A DNA stretch of 47,609 bases from an uncultured Verrucomicrobiota bacterium (GTDB lineage: Bacteria > Verrucomicrobiota > Kiritimatiellia > RFP12 > UBA3636): assembly GCA_947169825.1 (NCBI GenBank), contig CAMVRE010000004.1, positions 1 to 47,609 on the forward strand. Reading direction: 5' to 3'. A program made the translations under genes and the position numbers. Shown one piece after another: positions 26,601 to 34,847 of this stretch (positions within the stretch are counted from its first letter, which is position 1; each line of letters opens with the position of its first letter). Below the pieces are notes generated by a model that worked only from the letters and a program-made list of their open reading frames with translations, was not told the origin of the DNA and did no database searches.

Positions 26601-29026
26601 CGCTCGAGGAATCGGACGTAGGCGTCGATTCCCGCCAGGATGGGCTGGATGTCCTCGTTGCGGTACACCGCGAGCGAAAGGCCGTCCTTCGCACCGGCGT
26701 GGAGCCGGAAGAAGTCGCAGAGCGTCCGGCAGAGCAGGCGCGACTCGCTCGTTTCGCGAACCAGGTCCTCGTCGGCGATCTCGTCGTCGTCGACCTGGTT
26801 GTAGCGCGTGAGGAATCGCGTCGCCGCCAGCTCGGTTCCCGCCTGCGGCGAGCCGACCCGGAACACGAGCGCCGAGCCCGGGTCGGTCACGACGAACTTG
26901 CCGGACTCCGCGACCGGTAGGCCGACGATCGGCGCCTTGACCGCCGCCAGGTCCGAGTAGGCGGTCCACGCGCGGTCCTTGAAGGCCTTTGCGTTCCTGC
27001 GGCCGAACTCCATCTCGGCGGACCTCGCGAAGGCGTCGAGGAGGAACACCCACTGCGCCTGCAGCATTTCGACGAGGGCCGGGTGCAGGATCGTCACGAG
27101 GGCGGAGCCTTCGAATTTCTCGACGCCCCACGTGTTGATGTCCGCGCCGCCCCGCTCCGCGTCGACGAAGAGGAACGCGCGCATCAGCATCGCGCCCGCC
27201 TCCCGCGCGTTCGTCGCCCCGGCCGGGACGCCTTCGCCGCCGTAGGCGAACGCCTCGACCGCGTCCTGGTAGGCCTTGACGAACGGGATCGTCGCCTCCT
27301 GTCCGATGACGGCGTGGAGGCCCTTCGTCCGGCACTCGCGAAGGAACTCGCGGAACTTGTGCGAGAGATTGTCGAGCAGCCCGCGCATCGGCCGGGTGGC
27401 GGCGTTCGCGCGCCAGGCGGAGGTGAAGACGTTGGCGAGGAACGCGTCCTCGTCCAGCGCGCGGAGGGCCGCGTCGAGGACGCGGCTCGTCTCCTCCCCC
27501 TCGCGGGAAAGGAGCAGCTCCCGGTAGTAGGGCAGATGGAACACCGGGACGAGTCCGACCTCGTCCGGATGCGCCTCCATCGCGGCCTCCGTCCGGGCGA
27601 GCAGGTCGTCCGCCAGCCGGAAGGGGTGGATGTCCGGCAGCCGGAGCGCGAAACGCCGGCCGACCGGGGGCATCCCTTCGGGGCCGAACACCTCGACGCG
27701 GAACTCGAAGTACGGCTCGGACGCCTTCGCGGACTTGAACGAGAGTCCGGGCGACTCCGGGATGAGGTCGGAGGAGATCGCAACCTCCGCGTCGGAAATC
27801 TCGTCGTCGAGGCGGAGCCGGATGCGGCGCAGCATCTCGTCGAGGCCGCCGAGGAGCCGGCGGAGGCGCTCCCGGCACAGCTCCTCGATCTCGTCCGACG
27901 GCGCCTGCTCCGTCGCGTCGTGCCGGAACTGCACGCCCGTGAACGCCATCCGCTCCGGGATCGCGCCCGCGTACTCCCCCTTCTTCGTCCGCTCGACGAA
28001 TTCACCGAGCGTTCGCCAGGCCCCCAGGAGCAGGCCCTCGAGCGGCGAGCCGACGGGAAGCTTCTGCAGCGTGTCCTTCGGCTCCTTCTGCGTCTTTTCC
28101 TTCGACGGCTTCGCCTTGAGGATCAGGTCGTTGATCGCGAGGAAGTCGGCCCGGCGCAGATCGTCCAGCCGGGCGGTCTCGTGCGCTTCGATGTAGCCGC
28201 GCAGCGCCGCGAGAAGCTCCTCGCGCGAGGGGAATGGGGCCTCGTCCAGCGGCGGCGGCGGGTCCTTCCCCTCGAAATCGTCGATGGCCTTGAGCGCCTT
28301 CGTCCGGGCGGGTTCGTCCAGGAACGCGCCGTAGTTGAAGAAGGAGGTCGCCGCGTTCGCGTAGTAGCGGAATGTCCGCCGCCCGGGATTCCGGGCCTTC
28401 CTCGCGAAGGCGGAGAGATTCGGCTGGATGCCCCGCAGCAGCGCCTCCATCGCCTCCCGCTCGGATCCGATCCCCTCGTCCGCCGGGACGGAGCCGAGCA
28501 GGCGTGAGACATAGGGCAGGCTCGCGTCGTCGGCGAGGACGCCGAGGACGGAGTCCCACGCGTCCTTCCACTCCTTCGACGCCTCGATGCCGAACGTCCC
28601 GAGCCACTCCGAGACCCACGGCCGGAACGTCCCGCCCATCGTCTCCTCGAAGAGCGCGTCGGCGCCGCGGCGGTAGAAGTCCGCGAGGCTTCCGCGGTCC
28701 GCGGCGAGGTCGACGCCGAGCAGCACGACGAGCTGGCCGTCGGTTTCGTCGTTCCGGTATTGCGTGAGGTTGCCGTCGGCGAAATGCTCCTTGAGCGCCT
28801 CGACGTCTCCGGGCGTCCAGCCCGGGGCCGTCCGGCATTCGTTGGCGATGCGGAAGACGAGCGTGCGCGAAAAGGCGGCCGCGATGTCCTTGCAGTCGGC
28901 CAGGAGCAGGGCCGTGTCGGGGCCGGAAAGCCCGGGAACCATGAAGAGGAGGCGGCTGTTGTCCGCGGCCGACTTGCACTGGCTCCGGATGCTGCCGGAG
29001 AGCGTGCCGACATAGAGGTTCTTCAT
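23603..29026 (-). CDS. dptH: DptH/SspH-like restriction protein: HerA-type ATPase with candidate PD-(D/E)xK motif
   Basis: The ATG giving MKNLYVGTLSGSIRSQ overlaps the DptG-like stop (ATGA) and has AAAGGA upstream; the product has 1807 residues. The C-terminal ATPase domain starts with VYWEFGHPKLNNRHFLIFGNSGTGKT (Walker A at about 1466); Walker B is HVVVLDEVQNLD (about 1686), typical of DptH and HerA/FtsK translocases. Before it, HPDLLWL (Asp1147) and LIECKMG (Glu1168, Lys1170) resemble a PD-(D/E)xK nuclease core. A 100-residue acidic then proline-rich linker (about 1336-1432) joins the two. It should act with the DptF- and DptG-like proteins to damage unmodified DNA. Confidence 0.82.
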   Translation of the reverse strand: MKNLYVGTLSGSIRSQCKSAADNSRLLFMVPGLSGPDTALLLADCKDIAAAFSRTLVFRIANECRTAPGWTPGDVEALKEHFADGNLTQYRNDETDGQLVVLLGVDLAADRGSLADFYRRGADALFEETMGGTFRPWVSEWLGTFGIEASKEWKDAWDSVLGVLADDASLPYVSRLLGSVPADEGIGSEREAMEALLRGIQPNLSAFARKARNPGRRTFRYYANAATSFFNYGAFLDEPARTKALKAIDDFEGKDPPPPLDEAPFPSREELLAALRGYIEAHETARLDDLRRADFLAINDLILKAKPSKEKTQKEPKDTLQKLPVGSPLEGLLLGAWRTLGEFVERTKKGEYAGAIPERMAFTGVQFRHDATEQAPSDEIEELCRERLRRLLGGLDEMLRRIRLRLDDEISDAEVAISSDLIPESPGLSFKSAKASEPYFEFRVEVFGPEGMPPVGRRFALRLPDIHPFRLADDLLARTEAAMEAHPDEVGLVPVFHLPYYRELLLSREGEETSRVLDAALRALDEDAFLANVFTSAWRANAATRPMRGLLDNLSHKFREFLRECRTKGLHAVIGQEATIPFVKAYQDAVEAFAYGGEGVPAGATNAREAGAMLMRAFLFVDAERGGADINTWGVEKFEGSALVTILHPALVEMLQAQWVFLLDAFARSAEMEFGRRNAKAFKDRAWTAYSDLAAVKAPIVGLPVAESGKFVVTDPGSALVFRVGSPQAGTELAATRFLTRYNQVDDDEIADEDLVRETSESRLLCRTLCDFFRLHAGAKDGLSLAVYRNEDIQPILAGIDAYVRFLEREIPPENRIERYSIRLTVFSESSDTSVVAQWLSAWQDYVESKEDASGPYADCDLSVSHRVVGPSADGVRQLAKTIRSDVDADVFVLYDFIRRDNQGCVFEKAEKYVVTKNSIKFPILEQSQCASTKPNERFRRSQIVSNRQFTTADAHANLSARVRDPGVHAGDRHIVLATGDYTPWRDVVDAAHEAAEWVVAVDPLIDRALIAQADDGGAGRRRELIGFGSGVGQHGESNYTVSTQQYRLGELKDRLLSAMRGVFPYGSPDRDARIAQTLLDEAKELSGLSLVRALGPGEYVRDFLAYGILHRIVPLDPESHLCDRLFSIDAYRHWFDLAADDNRHPDLLWLRADIEGDVLKLHASLIECKMGKSQNMDGHLEKAKTQIENGLRVLRPLFAPSWNDPAAARPDQRYWHLQLHRMIASAAPSSADKDSFLRAMENLADGRFEIEWDAAVYTFVTDETRGPALERFETLTIDSDENGDTLDVPVFQSGYAFVDAVCQPAAKPKLVWKDAIDLAGDSAAPDYGIREDRLLDEDDESDEEDEGERQDFDFDEDDEPVPEPAPEEDGTGVPIPTVPQPDEPAPPTRTSAPVPETAVDEPPAVEPSPVAPAPVAPNNAPAPADGPTPRSIPDRILLGRTKAGKEVYWEFGHPKLNNRHFLIFGNSGTGKTYAIQTILAELARKTQNSLIVDYTNGFLNKQLKPAFVGSVDPLQHIVRRDGLPINPFRKGTDDDGCGGTLEESEWDVATRVTSIFDSVYNLGDQQRSVLIDAIQTGMSSNPAFGMSDLIPALEAFLDDGVHQQPALKSVISKLKPFVAAKLFREGESIGWDELFADTERLCQVFQMTILDRTTYLLLTEFVLWDLYSTARTAWDETKPHVVVLDEVQNLDQKLDSPLGKFLTEGRKFGLCLIAATQTLSNLKDDEKARLFQAAHKLFFKPADSELKRYSELVRTAAQSGTAEEWKARLSSLEKGQCISIGPAAEGDSLKGRVNLINVSTLEERGF

Positions 29027-30666
29027 TGGGCGGTCCTTTCTTCGGGCGCGAAGGGGTTGCGGACGAGGGAGCAGGCGTCGGAGAGCCGCACGAGCATCCC
29101 GGACGCCTCGAGCATCCGTTCGAGCCAGGCGTCGCCCGACTCCTCGCCCGCGAGCTCGTCGATCCGGCCCGACCAGTTGCGCGAGTCGGCCAGGCCCTTG
29201 AGGTCGAACACGAAGCCGTGGTGCGCCTTCATCCGCGCCTTGAACGTGTCGAGAGTCATCCGGCGCCCCGGCACGAGCGAAAGCACCAGGCACCGCAGGA
29301 TCTTCTCGTTGAGCGTGAACTTCATCGCGCCGCCGCGCGGCGGCACGATCAGCCCGATGCTCTTCCCGAGCTTGCGGAAGAGCTTGAAGCCGTACTTGTC
29401 CGCTTCCCCGTAGATGGACCGGAATCGGGTTGGAGAACCCGCGGCCGCCTCGCGAACCTTCTCCAGCAGGTCGGGCCGGCGCACCACCTGCTGGATTTCG
29501 CGGCTGATCTCCGAGAGGGACTGTTCCGAGAACGATTTCAGCTTCCGCTCCCCGCTCGCGGTGTCGCAAAGCAGGATGCGGTAGTCGGACCCGTCGGAGG
29601 GGCCGCCCGCCGTCGTCGTCTCGCGGTAGGTCTGCGAGGCGAGCGTGCGAAGAACCTGCAGCGCGCACTCGACTTCCAGCAGCTCGAGCTTGTCGATGAT
29701 CCCGATGTTCGCCGCGAGGATTCGGTTGAGCTCGACCGCGAAGAGATACCCCTCCGTCCAGCTTTTCTGCGGGATCCATCCGCAGGAGACGCTTCTCGGG
29801 TCTCCCCCGGGGAAGTCGGAAGCCCTTTGCGTCTCCTCGTCGGTCGACGTGTCGATGAACCGGATGACGTCCGCAAGCCCCTTCGGCGTCGCGTCGAAGA
29901 AGGCGTCGATGGCCTTCGAAAGTCCGTCCCTCAAAACGACGGGGTTCGCTTCGTCTGCGGTGAGGTCGACGCCGGGTCGCGAGCCGATTCCGCTCTCGAC
30001 CTCTTCTTTCGTCTGGGTCAGCGCATTGCAGATTTGAAGATAGAGCGACTCGCCGCTTCTGGCAAGAAATCGGTGTTTGCTTGAATCAAAGAGAGTGGAG
30101 AAGTTTTCCAGAACTTCTCCCCAGTCTGTCGGATCGACAGACCGCGCCTCGGTTGTGTTCCAGATCTCTTCGCCGCAGAGCAGTTCCCGGCAAAAGGGAA
30201 GGAAAGTCTGGGCACACCAGGTCCGGCTGGCGCCGTTGCCCCAGAATCCCAGAAACAGAGCGCTCAAGGTCTTGAGGAAGGCGCTCTTCTCCGCCGGCGT
30301 ATCGAGGTCGAGACCGTCGGCGAGGTCTTTCCAAAGCCGTTCCGCGTGCTTGCGATGGCTGCGGTGGCGGGTGTCCAACCGGGAAGATTCCAGGAAGGCG
30401 AAGAGCTTGAGGTTCAATCGCGCCTTCGGGAAGTAGGAGAGTCCGGCCGGTTTTGTACGCCAGTCACGGAGCGTCGCATCGTTCGGAAAGACCGTCGAAA
30501 ATTGGTCATTGTATAACTGCTTTCCAGACGCGCAGACAAGAAGAAACTCGGCCAGCATATCCATCGTCTGCTGGTCTTCTGAGAACCGCCGTCCGAAAAG
30601 ACGGATGGCGGGATTAGAATCCTCGCTGCTTTGCGGTTGGTAGATTTCAGAGGGGAAACTAATCAT
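29023..30666 (-). CDS. dptG: DptG/SspG-like protein of the restriction module
   Basis: The 547-residue protein shows no P-loop, nuclease or membrane motif; it is mixed alpha/beta with a helical C-terminus. Its place between the DptF-like and DptH-like genes, with overlaps on both sides (8 bp and ATGA), is the position of DptG/SspG, whose products are also poorly characterised and required for restriction. I assign it mainly by synteny. The N-terminal third is clearly AT-richer than the rest, so the gene looks mosaic. A structural adaptor linking the two ATPases is the most likely role. Confidence 0.6.
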   Translation of the reverse strand: MISFPSEIYQPQSSEDSNPAIRLFGRRFSEDQQTMDMLAEFLLVCASGKQLYNDQFSTVFPNDATLRDWRTKPAGLSYFPKARLNLKLFAFLESSRLDTRHRSHRKHAERLWKDLADGLDLDTPAEKSAFLKTLSALFLGFWGNGASRTWCAQTFLPFCRELLCGEEIWNTTEARSVDPTDWGEVLENFSTLFDSSKHRFLARSGESLYLQICNALTQTKEEVESGIGSRPGVDLTADEANPVVLRDGLSKAIDAFFDATPKGLADVIRFIDTSTDEETQRASDFPGGDPRSVSCGWIPQKSWTEGYLFAVELNRILAANIGIIDKLELLEVECALQVLRTLASQTYRETTTAGGPSDGSDYRILLCDTASGERKLKSFSEQSLSEISREIQQVVRRPDLLEKVREAAAGSPTRFRSIYGEADKYGFKLFRKLGKSIGLIVPPRGGAMKFTLNEKILRCLVLSLVPGRRMTLDTFKARMKAHHGFVFDLKGLADSRNWSGRIDELAGEESGDAWLERMLEASGMLVRLSDACSLVRNPFAPEERTAQ

Positions 30667-32890
30667 TGATCACCTCCAGTGCGTTCGCGCCGTCGCTCGG
30701 CTTGACGGAAACGGTGGAAAGGCTCCCGTCCGTCTGTCGTCGTAGCAGGACAAGGCCCTGCACGTCTCCCGAACGGATGGTCGCCAGGATTCGCGCCTTC
30801 AGGTCTTCGAGCCGGTCGCGGTAGGAGCGTTGCAGTCCGCGCCCCAGCTCTCCCTTGTTCCGCGCCGTCAGGTAGTCGAGGAACGGAAGCGGAAGATCCA
30901 GCCGGATGCCGTCCAGCCTTCCGATGCCGCAGAGCGCAGGCGTTCCGTCGACGAGCCGGATCTCGAAGTGGTCGTGGAAATCGAACTTCGAGAGGACCAG
31001 CTGGACGCTCTGGCGGATGTCGCCGCCGCGCCGGCCCAGGGTGATGTAGAGCGTTCCCGCCTTGCCCGTTCCCTCCGGCGGACGCATCCCGGAGAACTCT
31101 TCCTGCAGGACGCAGTAGATCGGAACGGCGAGGATCCTGGCCTTGAAGCTCGAAGGATCGTCCCGCCATCCCTGGACGTCGAGGATCCGGGGGGAGTCCA
31201 GGAACGCCGAAAGGAACGCGGGGAAGCCGTCGTCCCCCTCGGGGGCGGGCGAGCCGAGGAAGAAGGCGAGCCGCCTGTATTGCCGGCGCGCCAGGGCGGC
31301 GTCCCGGCCGGGGAGCGCCGCCTTCTTTCCGCCGCGGATCCGCCTTTCCAGGTCGGCGAGCGTCGCGTCCGTCTCCGCAAGCGGGGTGTGGCCTCCGAAG
31401 TTCCAGAACGCGCGCTCCTCGCGGGGCGAGTAGCGCGCGTCGAAGCGCTGCTCCCGCATCGCGGACACGGCGTGGAGCTGTCGCACCGCCTGCGGAATGT
31501 CCTTCTCGCCGTCGTCGCCCCAGAAAAGGTTCGTGAAGAGGTGTCTTTCGGGACGGATCTCCGCGCCGGAGGCGACACGCGCCGCCATCTCGCGGCAGGT
31601 CGCGCCGCCCGTGAGGAGGAAGGAGAAATGGGCGGCCATCTGCCGCATCGTGAGCCGCTCGCCGTAGGCGTAGGCGCGGAAGTAGAGCAGCCGGATGCGC
31701 CGGGATGCGAGGGCGAAGTGGCGTTCGAGGAGGTTGCGGTTCGCTAGCAGCGGGCAGCGGCCCGAGGCGGGGCATTCGCCGCATCGGTCCCATTGCGGCG
31801 AACGGACCATCCGTTCGAGCATCCGCAGCCCGATGTCGAGGTTGTCCTTCCGGGCGAGGTTGTGGACGGCGAAGGAGACGTGGCCGAACGGGAACGTGCG
31901 CCGGACGTCGGAATCCATCGCGCCGAGCAGACGGTCCTCGACGGTTGCGACGTTCTCCCCTGCCCGGCCGCAGTTGCTCTGGAAGAGGGAGAGGAGAGGC
32001 CCGGTGTTCGAGACGATCAGGAACCGCTCGCCCGACCCCGGCCGGAACAGGTCGTCGGCGAGCTTCCCGCGCTCGTCCTCCTTGCATTCGCTCAGATCCT
32101 TGACGACCGAAACGGTCCTTTCCCCGCAGGAGATGATCTCGCGCTTCTTCAGTCCGTCCTTGAGGGGATCGTCCGGGGGAAGCTTGCGCAGGGCCCGGAT
32201 CACCTCCAGCGCGAGGGTCGACTTGCCGTCGCCCGCGTGTCCCGTGAGGATGACGTTTCCTCCGTTTTCGCCGGTCAGTTCGGCGAGAATCTCTTGGGCG
32301 AGAGGATGGGGGACGCGAAGCTCCTTGAAAAGCGGGTTCTTGGCCTGCGATTCGGCAAGAGACCCCTTGTTGTTCGCGTCGGTTCCTTGAAGGGTGTTGA
32401 GGTAGGCGACAAATGGGTTTTCCATTTGCGATCCTCCGTTTGTTTGATGAGACGAAAGACGTTGTTCGGCGATCCGTTGGAAGGCAAGATTGAGTTCGCG
32501 GTCGTTGCGCATATCATACAGCACCCCTTCAAGAAGGGCACCCTTGACGAGCCTGTTCAGGTCGCCGGGCCCACCAATGGTCGTAGCTGCTTCAAGCGCT
32601 TGCTCCTGCCCTTCGTTGGGAATTAAACTCCACACGCCGGATGTGCGTAGATGGAAAAAGGGATTGTAGGGGCGGTTTCTATCACCATCTGCCCTAAACC
32701 GATCAAATAGGGTTTTGAACTCGTTGACAAGTTCCGGGCAGTAATAAACTATGGGGTCTTCAAGTTCTCCCCTGTAGCGAAGGCGAGCCCAGGCGAGAAG
32801 CAACAGCAACTTATGCGGCTTGTGCTGCGTTCCGGAAGGAAGCAACGAGTCTACAAGCTCTTCGATTTTCGCTTGGTTCTCGGGGGTCAT
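30659..32890 (-). CDS. dptF: DptF/SspF-like ATPase with N-terminal sulfur-binding-like domain
   Basis: The full ORF has 743 residues and starts with ATGA overlap on the cysteine desulfurase stop. Residues 1-150 (KPHKLLLLLAWARLRYRG; RPYNPFFHLRTSGVW) have the pattern of the SBD of PT-dependent HNH enzymes such as ScoMcrA: KPHKxLLL, then a PFxxLRxxGxW core. Residues from 156 form a DptF-like P-loop protein: ENPFVAYLNTL, Walker A GHAGDGKST (about 217-225), LIVSNTGPLLSLF and a Cys cluster CGECPASGRC (Cys370, 373, 379). An internal GGAGG and ATG at 32425 could give a 588-residue DptF alone. It would couple PT recognition to restriction. Confidence 0.78.
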   Translation of the reverse strand: MTPENQAKIEELVDSLLPSGTQHKPHKLLLLLAWARLRYRGELEDPIVYYCPELVNEFKTLFDRFRADGDRNRPYNPFFHLRTSGVWSLIPNEGQEQALEAATTIGGPGDLNRLVKGALLEGVLYDMRNDRELNLAFQRIAEQRLSSHQTNGGSQMENPFVAYLNTLQGTDANNKGSLAESQAKNPLFKELRVPHPLAQEILAELTGENGGNVILTGHAGDGKSTLALEVIRALRKLPPDDPLKDGLKKREIISCGERTVSVVKDLSECKEDERGKLADDLFRPGSGERFLIVSNTGPLLSLFQSNCGRAGENVATVEDRLLGAMDSDVRRTFPFGHVSFAVHNLARKDNLDIGLRMLERMVRSPQWDRCGECPASGRCPLLANRNLLERHFALASRRIRLLYFRAYAYGERLTMRQMAAHFSFLLTGGATCREMAARVASGAEIRPERHLFTNLFWGDDGEKDIPQAVRQLHAVSAMREQRFDARYSPREERAFWNFGGHTPLAETDATLADLERRIRGGKKAALPGRDAALARRQYRRLAFFLGSPAPEGDDGFPAFLSAFLDSPRILDVQGWRDDPSSFKARILAVPIYCVLQEEFSGMRPPEGTGKAGTLYITLGRRGGDIRQSVQLVLSKFDFHDHFEIRLVDGTPALCGIGRLDGIRLDLPLPFLDYLTARNKGELGRGLQRSYRDRLEDLKARILATIRSGDVQGLVLLRRQTDGSLSTVSVKPSDGANALEVIND
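32423..32437 (-). promoter_or_regulatory. Internal ribosome binding site and ATG inside the DptF-like gene
   Basis: The minus strand reads GGAGG, 7 nt, ATG (Met156), exactly where the SBD-like part ends and the DptF-like part (MENPFVAYLNTL) begins. It is the best Shine-Dalgarno match in the whole operon. Confidence 0.65.
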
Positions 32891-34047
32891 TTTAAGGCGT
32901 CCTTTGCGGCACGGAGAGCATTAAGAAACGATTGGAGTTCCGTCTCCAAGGTTGACACCGAAGTTGAAACACGAATGCAGTTACGAGCCTTGTCCCTGGA
33001 AAGTCCCATCGCTTGAAGCACGTAAGAAGGATCGATGGCTCCCGTGTTACAAGCCGAACCATTGCTCACACAGAAAAGGGGCAGACTGTCCATTAGAATA
33101 TCCGATGGCACTCCCGGGATGAAAAGATTCGTCGTGTTCGGCAACCGCTCCGCGCCCGCGCCGTTCACTCGGCTGCCCGGAATGGCAACGAGCGCGGCGG
33201 TTTCGAAAGCGTCGCGCATCGCCTTCATCCGGGCAAGGGCGGATGCGTCGGGCAGAAGCTCCATCGCCCTGCCGAGACCGACGATGCCGGGCACGTTGTG
33301 CGTCCCGGGACGGACGCCGCACTCCTGTCCGCCGCCCGCGAGCGGCATCGGGAACGGGAAGCGGTTCGCGCCGGCGCGCAGGAAGAGGAACCCGGCGCCC
33401 TTCGGGCCGTGGATCTTGTGGGCGCTGAACGCGGCGGAGTCCACGCCGAGGTCCGCAAGGGAGAACGGCATCTTGCCGAGCGCCTGCACGGCGTCGCAGT
33501 GGAAGAAGGCGCCGGCCTCGTGCGCCAGTTCCGCCAGTTCGCGGACGGGCTGGACGACGCCGGTCTCGTTGTTCGCGAGCTGCACGGAGACGAGGCCCGT
33601 TCCGGGCCGGATCGCCTCGCGCGCGGCGGCAAGGTCCACCACGCCGTCCTGCGTCACGGGAAGCAGCGCGACCTCGAACCCGAAGGACTCGAGCCGCCTG
33701 GCGGCGTTGAGGACGGACTTGTGCTCGATGGCGGACACCGCCACGCGCCGCGCCGCGGACTTCGAATCGGCGAACGCCTGGAAGATCCAGTTGTTCCCCT
33801 CCGTCGCGCCCGAGGTGAAGAAAACCTGACCGGGGTCGGCGCCGAGGGCGCCCGAGACGGCCGCGCGGGCGGACTCCACCGCACGGCGGGCGAGCCGGCC
33901 CGCGAAGTGTGCGCTCTCGGCGTTGCCGAACGCGGCGCCCCAATACGGCTCCATCGCCGCGACGACCTCCGGGGCGCAGGCGGTGGTCGCGTTGTTGTCG
34001 AGGTAGACGAGGCCCTCGGGAATCCTCACAGATGGCACATCAGACAC
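32887..34047 (-). CDS. sspA: Cysteine desulfurase, SspA/DndA-like
   Basis: No in-frame ATG is near the N-terminus. I choose the GTG (VSDVPSVRIPEGLVYLDNNATT) after GGGAG, giving 386 residues; the longer tracked N-terminus overlaps the SspD-like gene. Fold type I PLP enzyme features are present: TSGATEGNNW, ANNETGVVQP, HCDAVQ, SAHKIHGPKG (PLP Lys211) and CVSNGSACNTG with the catalytic Cys333. It takes sulfur from cysteine and passes it as persulfide to the SspD-like protein for DNA backbone sulfuration. The start overlaps sspD by 22 bp and the stop overlaps dptF as ATGA, so it is dedicated to this operon rather than housekeeping IscS. Confidence 0.93.
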   Translation of the reverse strand: MSDVPSVRIPEGLVYLDNNATTACAPEVVAAMEPYWGAAFGNAESAHFAGRLARRAVESARAAVSGALGADPGQVFFTSGATEGNNWIFQAFADSKSAARRVAVSAIEHKSVLNAARRLESFGFEVALLPVTQDGVVDLAAAREAIRPGTGLVSVQLANNETGVVQPVRELAELAHEAGAFFHCDAVQALGKMPFSLADLGVDSAAFSAHKIHGPKGAGFLFLRAGANRFPFPMPLAGGGQECGVRPGTHNVPGIVGLGRAMELLPDASALARMKAMRDAFETAALVAIPGSRVNGAGAERLPNTTNLFIPGVPSDILMDSLPLFCVSNGSACNTGAIDPSYVLQAMGLSRDKARNCIRVSTSVSTLETELQSFLNALRAAKDALK

Positions 34048-34847
34048 GCCTGGTCTCCCATATCGTCGCCCGCGAAAACATCCTTCAGGGAAAGGTTCGC
34101 CGCGCTCTTCGGCTTCGCCGCCTGCTTCCTGGCGAACTGCTCCTTGATTTCCGCGACGCGCTCGGGGCGCTGGAGTTCTTCCAGACTTTCCCCCTGGCAC
34201 CAGGTGAAGCGTTCCCCCGTGAGCGGATCGGCTTTCTCGTATTCCATCGCTTTCTTGAACAGGTCGGGATGTCGTTCAAGCAGGCCGACCCATTCAATTC
34301 GTTGCTGGAAGAAACAGAAGTAGCAACCGGAGCGCGAACGCCAGTCGTAGTAAGTGGGAACGCCAAGACCAGAATCTTCAAGAATTTTGAACACATCCGC
34401 TTTGCGGATGTTGTGCTCGATGAAGGGAAAAACCGCCTTGATGTTCGGCTTTGTCGAGATGTATCCCGTTCGATAGGGTTCGTCCGCACGGATTCCAACA
34501 TAACTGATGACATTGTCGTTCCCGATGTACTCCTCGTAGGGAATCAGTTTCAGATACTGCGTGCACCACCGCGACTGCTGGGAAGGAAGAAACCCTCTCT
34601 TGAGTTTAAGAATCTCGTCGAAACCATAGCCCGCCTTGTATTTAAGCGTCTTGATTGGTTTCCCGAGATACTGGCTCAGCCGTTGCATGTACTCGTAGGT
34701 TTCGTCCAGTTCCTTTTCCGTGTCGCAGAACACATATTCCATCTCGGGAACCTTGTCCTTCATAAACACGGCAAGGGCGGAGGAGTCCTTGCCCCCGGAA
34801 AGGGCGAGGATGTGGCGGACGGGCTTGTCGGAAAGCGGCGCGTTCAC
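34026..34847 (-). CDS. sspD: PAPS reductase/ATP-pyrophosphatase family protein, SspD/DndC-like
   Basis: I start at GTG (34847) with AGGAG 8 nt upstream; it overlaps the preceding stop as GTGA and gives 273 residues. The PP-loop is LSGGKDSSA (SGGKDS 17-22). Cys95 (RWCTQY), Cys175 and Cys178 (GCYFCFF) and a C-terminal CLMC pair (268, 271) fit an iron-sulfur cluster as in DndC. It activates the DNA phosphate with ATP and transfers sulfur to make the phosphorothioate linkage. It is directly upstream of its sulfur donor. Its GC content (about 50 percent) is lower than the flanking AlbA_2 gene. Confidence 0.88.
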   Translation of the reverse strand: MNAPLSDKPVRHILALSGGKDSSALAVFMKDKVPEMEYVFCDTEKELDETYEYMQRLSQYLGKPIKTLKYKAGYGFDEILKLKRGFLPSQQSRWCTQYLKLIPYEEYIGNDNVISYVGIRADEPYRTGYISTKPNIKAVFPFIEHNIRKADVFKILEDSGLGVPTYYDWRSRSGCYFCFFQQRIEWVGLLERHPDLFKKAMEYEKADPLTGERFTWCQGESLEELQRPERVAEIKEQFARKQAAKPKSAANLSLKDVFAGDDMGDQACLMCHL

